Positions 1 to 7,803 of a stretch of DNA of 64,000 nucleotides are shown here, one piece after another. Below the pieces are notes generated by a model. That model worked only from the letters and a program-made list of their open reading frames with translations, made no database searches and was not told where the DNA came from. Source of the stretch: Propionigenium maris DSM 9537. GTDB taxonomy: Bacteria; Fusobacteriota; Fusobacteriia; Fusobacteriales; Fusobacteriaceae. Numbering within the stretch: the stretch's first letter is position 1; every line of letters starts with the position of its first letter. The stretch covers positions 157,072-221,071 of the forward strand of contig NZ_BSDY01000003.1 of assembly GCF_027925155.1 (NCBI RefSeq), read 5' to 3'. A program made the translations under genes and the position numbers.

Positions 1-998
1 GTAAGTCCCAGAAGAAAACCAGGCTCAAAATACTCCATAAGTTTCTCATAGGATTTAGCTCCTGCATGGTGGAACTCATCCACCACAATATAGTCAAAGT
101 GATCCTTGGGAAAGTATTTATCGTTAAGATACTCCTTCTTTCCTAGAGTCTGAATGCTGGCAAAGGTAATATCATTATCGATACACTTGGAATCGGCATT
201 GAAAAGCCCAAGAGTTTTATCCCTATGGATAGTTTTAAAGGTCTTCATAGCCTGCTTTAGAATCTCCTCCCTATGGGCTACAAACAGTATCTTATTGTAT
301 TTGAGAGTGTCAAAAGCTGAGAGGTAGGTTTTTCCAAGTCCTGTAGCTACTATAACCATAGCTCTATCATACCCCTCCTCCCTCGTTTTGGAAAGTTCAT
401 AGAGAGCCGGCACCTGAAATTTTATGGGAGAAACTATCTTTTCTTCAGGAACAGCATCTATAATATCAGGATTTCTTTTATATGATTTTTCATACTTTCT
501 TAGCCATTCTATACTCATATCAAAGCTGTTATTTTCATAGAGGTCGTTAAATTCATCTAAAAACTTTTGAAACTCATCCTGGTTTTGACTTTTCTTAAAG
601 GCAAAGTTCCACTCTACTCCCTTTAATAGAGCTGAATATGATAGGTTTGAGGAACCAATCAGAACCTCCCCCTCTCCATTCTCATACTCAAAGATATAAG
701 TTTTAGGATGGAAGGAAATAGAATTATTTTTATCGTTATCAAAGATCTTTATATCCTGCACTGCCTGAGATAACCTGTAGAGAGCATTGGGCTCGGTGAC
801 ATTAAGATAATCACTGGTGATGACCTTAACTTCCTTTCCCTCCTCTACAGCTTTTTCAAGGGATTTTGTGAGAAGTTTTGCCCCACTATCCCTGATAAAG
901 GAAACTACAAAATATATCTTCCTAGCTTTTTCTATACAGTGTTGAAGCTTAGGGAGTATCGGTTGTTTTTGACCTGTAAAAACAGAAGTATTTTCCAT
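1..998 (-). CDS. DEAD/DEAH-box helicase with N-terminal PLD nuclease-like domain (partial)
   Basis: The gene runs off the left edge, so only about 332 N-terminal residues are present. It starts with ATG at 998, preceded by AAGGAGCTT. An N-terminal phospholipase D-like domain is visible, with HPK (HxK) followed by a GSSNLSYSAL segment. A superfamily 2 helicase core follows: Walker A ATGLGKT and motif II DEFHHA, ending near FLLGLT. Such PLD-SF2 fusions are often found in restriction or defence contexts or as stand-alone DNA repair-like helicases, and the specific role here is unknown. The missing C-terminal part should carry the second RecA domain and possibly a DUF3427-type region. Confidence 0.85.
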   Translation of the reverse strand, partial: MENTSVFTGQKQPILPKLQHCIEKARKIYFVVSFIRDSGAKLLTKSLEKAVEEGKEVKVITSDYLNVTEPNALYRLSQAVQDIKIFDNDKNNSISFHPKTYIFEYENGEGEVLIGSSNLSYSALLKGVEWNFAFKKSQNQDEFQKFLDEFNDLYENNSFDMSIEWLRKYEKSYKRNPDIIDAVPEEKIVSPIKFQVPALYELSKTREEGYDRAMVIVATGLGKTYLSAFDTLKYNKILFVAHREEILKQAMKTFKTIHRDKTLGLFNADSKCIDNDITFASIQTLGKKEYLNDKYFPKDHFDYIVVDEFHHAGAKSYEKLMEYFEPGFLLGL

Positions 999-1155
999 AA
1001 TAAGCTCCTTTTTTCTTTTAATTCTATCAAATCAAAGGTTAAATTAAAAGAAACATTGTTTTACATGCTTAAGAATTAAAAATTAGTAGAAATTATAAAG
1101 TATTCTCATGGTTAAGCTTTATCTCTAAACCTTACTGGGAAGACTCTCATTAAAA

Positions 1156-1185
1156 TTGACACTCCCTTCCGAAAGGTGATATTAT
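1156..1185 (+). promoter_or_regulatory. Sigma-70 promoter of the glyoxalase gene
   Basis: TTGACA at 1156-1161 and TATTAT at 1180-1185 are separated by 18 bp. The transcript would carry a leader of about 65 nt containing a nested stem (ATTGC...GCAAT around CCTTCA-CCAA-TGAAGG, about 1194-1232) before the ribosome binding site. Confidence 0.6.
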
Positions 1186-1258
1186 CTTTAGTAAGATTGC
1201 AAGCCCTTCACCAATGAAGGAATGCGCAATTTAAAAAGCTGCAACTAGGAGGATATAT

Positions 1259-1648
1259 ATGAAGTATAAGTTAGAGCACGCATGTATCAGGGTAATGGAC
1301 CTGGAAAAATCACTTGAGTTTTACAGGGGAGCCCTTGGACTTGAGGAAGTAAGAAGAAAGGATTTTCCAGAGTGGAAGTTTACCCTTGTGTATCTCAGCG
1401 ATGAAGACAGAAACTTTGAGATAGAGCTGACATATAACTATGATCCTGAGAAGCCATATGAGCTGGGGAATGGATTCAGTCACTTTGCCCTTACAGTGGT
1501 AGATCTAGAGGGTTCTCACTCTGCTCACAAGGAAGCTGGATACACTGTAACAGACCTTAAGGGACTTCCTGGAGAGAAGCCTATGTACTACTTTGTTACC
1601 GATCCAGATGGTTATATGATCGAGATAATCAGAGGGGGATCCCTATAA
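1259..1648 (+). CDS. gloA: Lactoylglutathione lyase (glyoxalase I)
   Basis: A 129-residue protein of the vicinal oxygen chelate fold, with the usual length for single-domain bacterial glyoxalase I. It isomerises the hemithioacetal of methylglyoxal and a thiol to S-lactoyl-thiol in the cytosol. The four expected metal ligands are visible: His7 (LEHACIRV), Glu56 (IELTYN), His75 (GFSHFAL) and Glu122 (MIEII). The ATG is preceded by TAGGAGGATATAT. It is monocistronic, between its own promoter and a strong terminator. The metal (Ni or Zn) cannot be told from sequence. Confidence 0.93.
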   Translation: MKYKLEHACIRVMDLEKSLEFYRGALGLEEVRRKDFPEWKFTLVYLSDEDRNFEIELTYNYDPEKPYELGNGFSHFALTVVDLEGSHSAHKEAGYTVTDLKGLPGEKPMYYFVTDPDGYMIEIIRGGSL

Positions 1649-1676
1649 AAGCAGGCTGAAAAGCCTGCTTTTTTTA
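1647..1676 (+). terminator. Intrinsic terminator after gloA
   Basis: AGCAGGC-TGAAAA-GCCTGCT stem followed directly by a run of Ts. Confidence 0.9.
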
Positions 1677-2300
1677 ATAAAAAGTATAGAATTTAAGGTA
1701 TCTAACTGCAGATCATCGTCATGCTTCACTTATTATCCCTGCTTCACTTCTTCATACAGAATAGCTCCATTTTTTCTGCTTTTCCCCTATTTTACCTACT
1801 TTCTCCCTATAATCCTGTTTAAAAATAAAGCACTATATGACCTAAAGTTGTTTTTTAAAGGTACAGATGGTGGGCCCAAAGGGTTCTATAAACCCTTTAA
1901 TATAAAATTCAACCGAACAGTTTTAAGTTATTAATTTCAAAGGTATAAACGAAGTCTTCATATCCATTTTAAGGGTTGTAAGGGTATAAACACAAGGGCA
2001 CCCTTCTGGGTAAGGCTTAAATTCCAAATAAGAGAGGATTATTTTTTTGGACAACTGAAAAATCGGAGTTTATCTATTTTCTGGTTAGATTTCTTCCCTG
2101 GAACTTGTGAAATTCATGACTAAGGTAAGGTTTAAATAACCCGTTACAGACAGTCTTTAAGTAGCGCTCATCCCCTTTATTTAATTTTACCAAATTACAC
2201 AAACTACTAAGCCCGCTCTGGGAAAGTATACTTACTAATAAAAACCTTATAAATTAGTGAATATTAGTGTAAATTCGTGGCAACATCTCCTTTTTTCATG
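1677..2300. other. Intergenic region, no gene
   Basis: About 620 bp without a coding region that has a credible ribosome binding site. It is AT-rich. Near its right end (2267-2281) it holds the 15-mer GTGTAAATTCGTGGC, which recurs inverted at 23578-23592. The rest looks like decayed sequence. Confidence 0.6.
2254..2283. repeat. Dispersed repeat fragment (GTGTAAATTCGTGGC)
   Basis: Positions 2267-2281 match the reverse complement of 23578-23592 exactly (15 of 15). The second copy lies inside a 224-bp inverted-repeat element, so this is probably a remnant of the same family. Confidence 0.5.
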
Positions 2301-2771
2301 TCATACCTTTCTATAGCGAAGGTAGAGCCAGCTAACTCCTCCTCCCAGTATGAGTCCTGCCGCCACATCCCTGAAATAGTGAAGGTGAAAGTAGACCCTG
2401 GAATAGGCCACTGAGACTACCATGAGGCCTCCCAGGATCCACGAGAGACGGTTTCTATACTTGAGGATATAGTAGCTGCAAAAAGCCCCTATTAGCTGGG
2501 AATGGCCGCTGGGGAAGGAATATCCCCCTGTCTTCTCAGTGAACCTGTTTGAAAGACTTTCATCCACAACAAAGGGTCTGGGAGCCTGAAAGAGATTTTT
2601 CAGAAGATGGTTCAGTGCCAGAGAAACCACAAGAACCAACAAAAGATCCATGGCTTCCTCCCTCCTTTTGAGTAAGAAATAAAGAGCTATTACAATAAAA
2701 ATATATGAAATTGGCGATGTAATGGTGGTTATAGTTCCAAGGTATAGATCCATTGCCCGTGTAAATGTCAT
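2301..2771 (-). CDS. PAP2-family membrane phosphatase
   Basis: This is a type 2 phosphatidic acid phosphatase-like membrane enzyme, expected to dephosphorylate a lipid phosphate such as undecaprenyl-PP or PA on the outer face of the inner membrane. All three PAP2 signature motifs are present: KNLFQAPRP, then PSGH (in SFPSGHS), then SRVYFHLHYFRD with the catalytic His and Asp. Several hydrophobic segments fit a five- to six-TM topology. A longer frame opens at 2807, but AGGAGGAC lies just before two tandem ATGs at 2774 and 2771. I chose 2771 (about 156 aa) because of its spacing. The gene stands alone. Confidence 0.88.
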   Translation of the reverse strand: MTFTRAMDLYLGTITTITSPISYIFIVIALYFLLKRREEAMDLLLVLVVSLALNHLLKNLFQAPRPFVVDESLSNRFTEKTGGYSFPSGHSQLIGAFCSYYILKYRNRLSWILGGLMVVSVAYSRVYFHLHYFRDVAAGLILGGGVSWLYLRYRKV

Positions 2772-2974
2772 CATATGTCCTCCTGTTCTTTTTTCATATG
2801 ATACCACAGATATTTTGAGAAAACCAAGGAAGTGTTATCTGCCAGGGGGGAATAGAATAAAAAAACAGGCTGACGCCCCTGTCCACAAAGGAGTCGAAAC
2901 CACAAGGTATCTATCTGTTAAAAAAAGGATAAAGATCACTTTATGGGTGTTGGGAATAACCTCTTTTTACTACC

Positions 2975-3004
2975 TTGACTTAATAAGCTATGGAGGGATA
3001 ATAT
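2975..3004 (+). promoter_or_regulatory. Probable promoter of the EamA gene
   Basis: TTGACT at 2975-2980 and TAATAT at 2999-3004 with an 18-bp spacer, about 50 bp before the EamA start. Confidence 0.45.
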
Positions 3005-3051
3005 AGAGTGATAGTGATAAATTTATTAGGGAGGGGATTAAGATTAATTAT

Positions 3052-3930
3052 TTGGGAGAAGTAGCTGCACTGGGGGCAGCTCTGGGAATGGTGGTCTGCT
3101 CCATATCCTTTGAAGCAGCTGGGAAAAAGGTGGGATCGCTTACGGTGAATATAATGAGACTGTTGATGGGGTTTGGATTTTTAAGTATAACCGCCCTCTA
3201 TACCAGGGGGATGCCGCTGCCCCTTGATGCCTCCATGAGGTCCTATACCTTTCTGGGGATATCGGGGTTCATAGGAATGTTTCTGGGGGACCTCTTTATG
3301 TTTGAAGCCTTCGTTGTGCTGGGGGCAAGGATTACCACCCTCATAATGACCCTGGTCCCTGTGGTAACGGCACTCTCTGCATGGCTTATCCTGGGGGAGA
3401 CCCTTTCTCCCCGGGAGATCCTGGCGGTCCTTCTCACAGTGGGAGGGATATTTCTTGTGATGTATACAAAGGGAAGTGGAGGGGGAAGGGAGAAAAGCTT
3501 TCCTCTGAGGGGAATCCTCTGTGCAGCTGGGGGAGTATTGGGACAGGCTCTGGGGATGGTGTTCAGTAAGATGGGTGTTGAGAGCTATGATCCCATAGCA
3601 GCTACCCAGATAAGAATAGTGGTGGCCATAGTAGCCTTTATCCTCCTTATTACCTTTAGGAGAAGGTGGGGAGAGGTCGCAGATGGTCTGAAGAATAGAG
3701 GCGCTATGAAGTGGATAGGGGTTGGCTCCTTCTTCGGTCCCTTTCTGGGGGTGACGGCTATGCTAATAGCCCTTAAAAATGCCAGTGCAGGGATAGTCTC
3801 CACTATCTCCTCTACAAGTCCGGTTCTTGTGATCCCCTTCTCGGTCATGATCTTTAAGGACCGGGTATCCCCTGCTGAAGTAGCAGGAGCAGTTATCTCA
3901 GTAGGGGGAGTTTCCCTCTTCTTTCTCTGA
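3052..3930 (+). CDS. DMT/EamA-family transporter
   Basis: About 292 residues forming two tandem EamA repeats with about ten hydrophobic helices, the usual size for drug/metabolite exporters in the inner membrane. Repeat 1 ends near the VTALSAWLILGE motif and repeat 2 near VLVIPFSVMIFKD, both typical of the family; the substrate cannot be predicted. The start is uncertain: TTG at 3052 lies about 15 nt after AGGGAGGGG. An initiation at ATT 3043 (IeNYLGE-like N terminus) would give better spacing but needs a rare start codon. Confidence 0.85.
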   Translation: MGEVAALGAALGMVVCSISFEAAGKKVGSLTVNIMRLLMGFGFLSITALYTRGMPLPLDASMRSYTFLGISGFIGMFLGDLFMFEAFVVLGARITTLIMTLVPVVTALSAWLILGETLSPREILAVLLTVGGIFLVMYTKGSGGGREKSFPLRGILCAAGGVLGQALGMVFSKMGVESYDPIAATQIRIVVAIVAFILLITFRRRWGEVADGLKNRGAMKWIGVGSFFGPFLGVTAMLIALKNASAGIVSTISSTSPVLVIPFSVMIFKDRVSPAEVAGAVISVGGVSLFFL

Positions 3931-3968
3931 TAGCTTCTATTCTAAATATAGAGGTAGAATAAAGATTT

Positions 3969-3999
3969 TAAAAGGACCTCCCAAGGGAGGTCCTTTTAA
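3969..3999. terminator. Bidirectional intrinsic terminator
   Basis: AAAGGACCTCCC-AA-GGGAGGTCCTTT, a perfect stem flanked by A and T tracts. It serves the EamA gene and the convergent SHOCT gene. Confidence 0.9.
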
Positions 4000-4018
4000 T
4001 TATTACGGAAAGTATAGA

Positions 4019-4261
4019 TTAACCTCTAATCTCCTCCTTCATCCTCTGAAACTCCTCCCTAGAGATCTCTCCCCCGACATACCTCTCCTTCAGTATCTCT
4101 AAGGGATCCCTCTCACTTCTATAGCTCTGAACAGGAAGTAGGGAGTTCCCTCTACCGGTGAAAAACCTAAAAAGAATTAATATAACCATTAATGGAAAGA
4201 CGAGGTGGATTACTCCCATGATCCATCCAAAGATCCCACTGCTATAATACATATGATGCAT
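4019..4261 (-). CDS. SHOCT-domain small membrane protein
   Basis: 80 residues: an N-terminal transmembrane helix (about 10-33), a short linker, and a C-terminal SHOCT domain (LEILKERYVGGEISREEFQ) of about 30 residues. SHOCT domains are short oligomerisation modules at protein ends. It starts with ATG after AAGGAGG. It follows the secreted protein at 4298 in the same direction (36 bp), so they are probably cotranscribed. A paralogue lies at 6036 next to the multicopper oxidase, which ties both to the metal/envelope-stress cluster. The molecular function is unknown. Confidence 0.8.
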   Translation of the reverse strand: MHHMYYSSGIFGWIMGVIHLVFPLMVILILFRFFTGRGNSLLPVQSYRSERDPLEILKERYVGGEISREEFQRMKEEIRG

Positions 4262-4297
4262 ACTTTACCTCCTTATATCTTCTCAAAATAAAATATC

Positions 4298-4735
4298 TTA
4301 AATCCTTATAGTGATCAAGGACTTTATATAGTTGAACTGCTCCATGGAGACAACCGCATCCTCTACCTTGAACTCCAGAAGGTTGTAGGGTTTCTCAACA
4401 CCTTTTTTGGAATATGTAAGTAGTAGCACCTCTCCCCTTCCCTGAACCATAACAATATTATTTCCAGAAAGGTCATCCATAAGGGTAACTCCAAGCTCCT
4501 CAGCCTCTGAAAGGACCTTCAGCCTCCCACTTCCATAAGCTATCTTAAGAAGCTCTGAGATATTCCCCTGCTCCTCCTCTATCCAGGAAAGAGTTGCCCT
4601 CTCCGTTTCCACCAGAGATATCCCCTGATACCTCTTTATAGCTGGAGAGTTGGTCTCATGGTCTGCCAGTACTATATCTTTAAGAAGAAGGGACACCCCC
4701 AACAAAAATAAACTTAATATTAACTTCCTCTTCAT
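4298..4735 (-). CDS. Secreted protein of unknown function
   Basis: 145 residues with an N-terminal signal peptide (charged start, hydrophobic core to about residue 20, cleavage near LADHE), so probably periplasmic. I do not recognise the mature domain, a small alpha/beta or all-beta fold without Cys. ATG is preceded by TAGGAGGCAGAAAG. It is divergent from the Spy-like gene at 4916 and upstream of a SHOCT gene, so a role in envelope or metal stress is suggested by position only. Confidence 0.75.
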   Translation of the reverse strand: MKRKLILSLFLLGVSLLLKDIVLADHETNSPAIKRYQGISLVETERATLSWIEEEQGNISELLKIAYGSGRLKVLSEAEELGVTLMDDLSGNNIVMVQGRGEVLLLTYSKKGVEKPYNLLEFKVEDAVVSMEQFNYIKSLITIRI

Positions 4736-4837
4736 CTTTCTGCCTCCTAAATTTTTTATGTACTTAATTATAGATATTCTTTGTGGCAGAAGTGTGAAAA
4801 TAGAAAGAAAAAGACGGAACTTCTTTTTTCATATCCC

Positions 4838-4855
4838 TGTCACAAATCTGACACA
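4838..4855 (+). promoter_or_regulatory. Activator-type motif upstream of the Spy-like gene
   Basis: TGTCACAAATCTGACACA, with inverted half-sites TGTCA and TGACA 6 bp apart. TACAAT follows 11 nt after CTGACA (4865-4870). The same motif, in the same orientation and with the same 11-nt distance to a TATACC hexamer, precedes the gene at 5847. The motif sits where the -35 should be, typical of response-regulator-activated promoters. Confidence 0.55.
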
Positions 4856-4915
4856 TAAAATGAATACAATGACACTGTAAATAAAAAAGAGCAACAATAA
4901 ATCAGGAGGATAACA

Positions 4916-5332
4916 ATGAAGAAAATAGTAGCAATTTTAGCAGTAGTAGTAGTATCAGCAGGAGCTTTTGCACAGACGATGGATCACTCAGCCCACAGAA
5001 ATATGGATAGGTCGGGACAGATGAATCACGGTGGAATGATGCAGCAGATGAACAACCTTACACCAGAGGAGCAGGCTGAGTTCAATGCCCTGCATGCAGA
5101 GCAGATGAGGGTAAAGCAGAAGTCCATGCTGGATATCAAGGAGATCAACCTTAAGATCCAGAGAGAGATGACAGCAGATATCCCTAATCAGAAAAATATC
5201 GATAAGTTAATCGACCAAAGAGCAAAGTTAAAGGCTCAGCACCAGAAGGATATGCTTAACTTCAGACTTGATATGAAGGAGAAGTTCGGTATCCAGATGG
5301 GTGGCGGTAAGAAGTGCGGAATGATGGGATAG
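4916..5332 (+). CDS. Periplasmic Spy/CpxP-like protein, Met/His-rich
   Basis: 138 residues with a clear signal peptide (to AFAQ, about residue 20). The mature N-terminal stretch is rich in Met and His (MDHSAHRNMDRSGQMNHGG), followed by a helical LTPEEQAEFNALHAEQ region like the LTxxQ repeats of Spy/CpxP and ZraP proteins, and a C-terminal GGGKKCGMMG tail. Such proteins are periplasmic chaperones or metal sensors; Met, His and Cys here point to Cu(I)/Cu(II) binding, which is an inference. ATG follows AGGAGG. It has its own promoter with the shared TGTCA motif and its own terminator. Confidence 0.8.
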   Translation: MKKIVAILAVVVVSAGAFAQTMDHSAHRNMDRSGQMNHGGMMQQMNNLTPEEQAEFNALHAEQMRVKQKSMLDIKEINLKIQREMTADIPNQKNIDKLIDQRAKLKAQHQKDMLNFRLDMKEKFGIQMGGGKKCGMMG

Positions 5333-5406
5333 ATAGTCTCTAAAAAATACCCAATAAAAAGGGGATGTAGAGGACTCAACAGTTCAAGAATCACCCCCGA
5401 AAAGAT

Positions 5407-5439
5407 AAAAGGTCTAAGTACAACTTAGACCTTTTTTAA
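5407..5439 (+). terminator. Intrinsic terminator after the Spy-like gene
   Basis: AGGTCTAAGT-ACA-ACTTAGACCT-type stem followed by six Ts. Confidence 0.9.
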
Positions 5440-5460
5440 TAACTATAGAAAAATAAACTA

Positions 5461-5847
5461 CTAGTAATTACTCCTCTGCATCTCAGTTCTCGCCTTAGCT
5501 TCCAACTTTGCGATCTCCTCGTTGAGTTTTTCTACCTTATTCCAGTTTGGTTTTTCATTCAATAATTCTCTCTCTACCTCTAATTGCTTCTGCTCTATCT
5601 GAACCCCGTACTTGTTATAGATTTCTACAGATCTTTCCCTGGCTTCCAGATACGCCTTCTCATCCTCTGGAGTTCTAACAGAGGCATTATATCCCCTTCC
5701 TCCCATATGCCATCCACCGCTCGATCTTCCCCAAAAACCACAGCCTCTACCATATCCATAACCTCTCCCCTGTCCGTAACCTCCCCAGGCAAGAGTTGTT
5801 GCAGAGATAACAATAAAAGCTCCCAACAGTAATGCACTCTTCTTCAT
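5461..5847 (-). CDS. Periplasmic heavy-metal-sensor/Spy-like protein, Gly-rich
   Basis: 128 residues from ATG 5847, which is preceded by GAAAGGAGAGAAAGG; the frame stays open upstream to 5910, but that start has no ribosome binding site. A signal peptide (to about residue 20, TTLAWGG) is followed by a Gly/Tyr-rich stretch (GYGQGRGYGYGRGCGF) and a charged coiled-coil helix region (about 60-125) typical of Spy/CpxP or DUF1104-like proteins. It is a divergent paralogue of the gene at 4916 and shares its promoter motif. A periplasmic role in metal or misfolding stress is inferred. Confidence 0.75.
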   Translation of the reverse strand: MKKSALLLGAFIVISATTLAWGGYGQGRGYGYGRGCGFWGRSSGGWHMGGRGYNASVRTPEDEKAYLEARERSVEIYNKYGVQIEQKQLEVERELLNEKPNWNKVEKLNEEIAKLEAKARTEMQRSNY

Positions 5848-5910
5848 CCTTTCTCTCCTTTCATTAAATAAATTTTTTAAAGAACCTCTATTTATGGTAT
5901 ACCCTCCCAT

Positions 5911-5928
5911 TGTGTCAGTTTTGTGACA
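5911..5928 (-). promoter_or_regulatory. Second copy of the TGTCACAAANCTGACACA motif
   Basis: On the minus strand this reads TGTCACAAAACTGACACA, 64 bp before the start at 5847, against 60 bp for the copy before 4916. TATACC lies 11 nt downstream of CTGACA, as in the other copy. Matching sequence, orientation and spacing suggest one activator controls both Spy-like genes. Confidence 0.55.
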
Positions 5929-6035
5929 AAGTATCGATTAAATAAAAGTTTTAAAAAAAATAAAAGAAGAACTCAGCATGAAGGGGAGCTTGGAGAGGAA
6001 AAACTTCTTCAACTTAAAGGGGGGAATTAGCCAGG

Positions 6036-6272
6036 CTATCTGTCCAAATCCTCCTTCATCCTCTGAAACTCATCTCTTGTTATCTCCCCTCTGGCATACC
6101 TTTTCTTCAGTATCTCCAGGGAAGTTTCATGCTCTCTGTGGCAAACCCCTCTGCCCCCGAAAACACTCCTGATAATAAGGCAGACGATAACAATAAATAT
6201 AATCCCCCCTGCCATATGCATCAGGGGCATAAACCACCAGATGTAACCTCCATGAAAAAATTCCGGATACAT
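6036..6272 (-). CDS. SHOCT-domain small membrane protein
   Basis: 78 residues, one N-terminal transmembrane segment (about 13-38) and a C-terminal SHOCT domain (LEILKKRYARGEITRDEFQ), clearly paralogous to the protein at 4019. ATG follows TAGGAGGTGGAGT, which lies within the last codons of the upstream oxidase gene, so the two are translated from one mRNA. The constant neighbourhood with copper-type proteins suggests a helper or anchor role, which is not proven. Confidence 0.8.
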   Translation of the reverse strand: MYPEFFHGGYIWWFMPLMHMAGGIIFIVIVCLIIRSVFGGRGVCHREHETSLEILKKRYARGEITRDEFQRMKEDLDR

Positions 6273-6282
6273 ACTCCACCTC

Positions 6283-7656
6283 CTATCTGCTCACATTAAA
6301 CTGACCCATCATGCCCATATCCTCGTGTTCAAGGATGTGGCAGTGATACATATATAGACCTACATGTCTGAACTCCACAAGGAGCTCTATGCTTTCTCCT
6401 GGAGAAACCAACACGGTATCCTTGTCACCCCTCTCCCACCTAGAGGGAGGTAACCCATTACGACTGAGGATTCTAAACTGGGTGTTGTGGATATGAAAGG
6501 GATGGGGTATATTCCCCATCATCCCCATCTGTCCTCCCATCATCATACCCATTCCCATATGGTGGGAGGAGTTGGTGACCACCCACACCTCCGTTTCACC
6601 TAATTTAACATACTCATCTATTCTCCTCATATCCATCTGCTTTCCGTTTATATTGACGCTCCTCCCCGTTCCCTGCATAACAAAGTACCTTCTCTTCAAC
6701 TTAGAGGTGTCTATCGATTCAGCCCCTTTGACCAGTTCTTTTGGAAGCTTTTCGACTTCTCCCGGCTCCCTGCCCGGCATAAAGGTAAGAAGAGTATAAT
6801 CCCCGTCTCTAAGTTGGAGGTCCTTATCGGAGGAGGTAAAGTTAACTATAATCTCCGCCCTCTCTCCAGGGGAGAGGATGAGCTCCCTTCTGCCCACTGG
6901 TTTTTCCAAAAAACCTCCATCTGTAGCTATCTGATAAAAGGTTCTGTTGTCGCTGAACCTCAGATAAAAAGTTCTTGCATTTGCTCCGTTTAATATTCTG
7001 AACCTGGTAACTCCCAGTCGCGGGCTAAATGTGGGAGCTAGAACCCCATTGACCACTCCTGTATCTCCAAGCATACCATCTATAATATCTTCAGGTCTTG
7101 TAAGATACTCCAGCCTCCCTTTAGAGTTGAACCTCCTGTCCTGAATAATAAGGGGAATATCATCTACCCCGTAATCCCTGGGAAGTTTTAGAGCCTCCGA
7201 CCTCTCATCCTCAATTATAAGGAGACCTGCCAGTCCTCTATATACCTGGGGTCCCGTTCTATGAAGGAGGTGGGGATGATACCATAGGGTGGCTGCTCCC
7301 TGTTCTATGGGAAACCTCACCTTCCAGGTGGCGCCAGGAGGGATAACCTGGTGGGGGCCCCCATCCATTGCACTTATAACCCTCAGCCCGTGCCAGTGAA
7401 CTGTAGTTTCATCCTCAAGGGTATTCTTTACATGGATCTCTACCTCATCTCCCTTTCTGACCCTCAGGGTGGGTCCCAGAATATCACCATTGTATCCCAG
7501 GGTTTCCTCCTCTATCCCCTGAAAAAATTCGTGTTTTCCCTCTACAACCTTCAGGTGAAATACTCCCTCCTCCCTTTCCAGCAGTGGAGGTATGGGAAGA
7601 ACTTCCCCCAATGTAACTCTAATAACACATATAAATAGAAATATAATGACTTTCAT
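6283..7656 (-). CDS. Multicopper oxidase (CueO/laccase-like)
   Basis: 457 residues with a signal peptide (first about 17 residues) and three cupredoxin domains. Copper-ligand motifs are complete: HWHG near 93, WYHPH near 126, HPFHIH near 387, and HCHILEHEDMGMM at the C terminus with the type 1 Cys and flanking His. A Met/Gly-rich insert (MGMGMMMGGQMGMMG) lies before the third motif, like the Met-rich copper-binding insert of CueO. Expected role: periplasmic Cu(I) or other metal oxidation for detoxification. An oxygen-dependent enzyme in an otherwise anaerobic gene set suggests use during microaerobic or copper stress. First gene of an operon with the SHOCT protein at 6272. Confidence 0.92.
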   Translation of the reverse strand: MKVIIFLFICVIRVTLGEVLPIPPLLEREEGVFHLKVVEGKHEFFQGIEEETLGYNGDILGPTLRVRKGDEVEIHVKNTLEDETTVHWHGLRVISAMDGGPHQVIPPGATWKVRFPIEQGAATLWYHPHLLHRTGPQVYRGLAGLLIIEDERSEALKLPRDYGVDDIPLIIQDRRFNSKGRLEYLTRPEDIIDGMLGDTGVVNGVLAPTFSPRLGVTRFRILNGANARTFYLRFSDNRTFYQIATDGGFLEKPVGRRELILSPGERAEIIVNFTSSDKDLQLRDGDYTLLTFMPGREPGEVEKLPKELVKGAESIDTSKLKRRYFVMQGTGRSVNINGKQMDMRRIDEYVKLGETEVWVVTNSSHHMGMGMMMGGQMGMMGNIPHPFHIHNTQFRILSRNGLPPSRWERGDKDTVLVSPGESIELLVEFRHVGLYMYHCHILEHEDMGMMGQFNVSR

Positions 7657-7765
7657 ATAATCCTCCCTATCCCTTAATATATCTTTTTTCGCAATAGACG
7701 GGAATAATCCTCCACACTAGATATTTTTAATAAATCCAGTGTGATTAAAAAACCTTTAGAAGTAA

Positions 7766-7802
7766 AGAAAAAAAAAGAAGCAGATCCAACGATCTGCTTC
7801 CA
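7766..7802 (-). terminator. Intrinsic terminator after mntP
   Basis: GAAGCAGATC-CAAC-GATCTGCTTC stem with a T tract on the minus strand. Confidence 0.9.
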
Positions 7803-7803
7803 C

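Noticed and set aside
2722-3006. 94-codon plus-strand frame opposite the PAP2 gene start
   Set aside because: It overlaps the well-supported PAP2 gene, has no ribosome binding site and a composition unlike neighbouring proteins.
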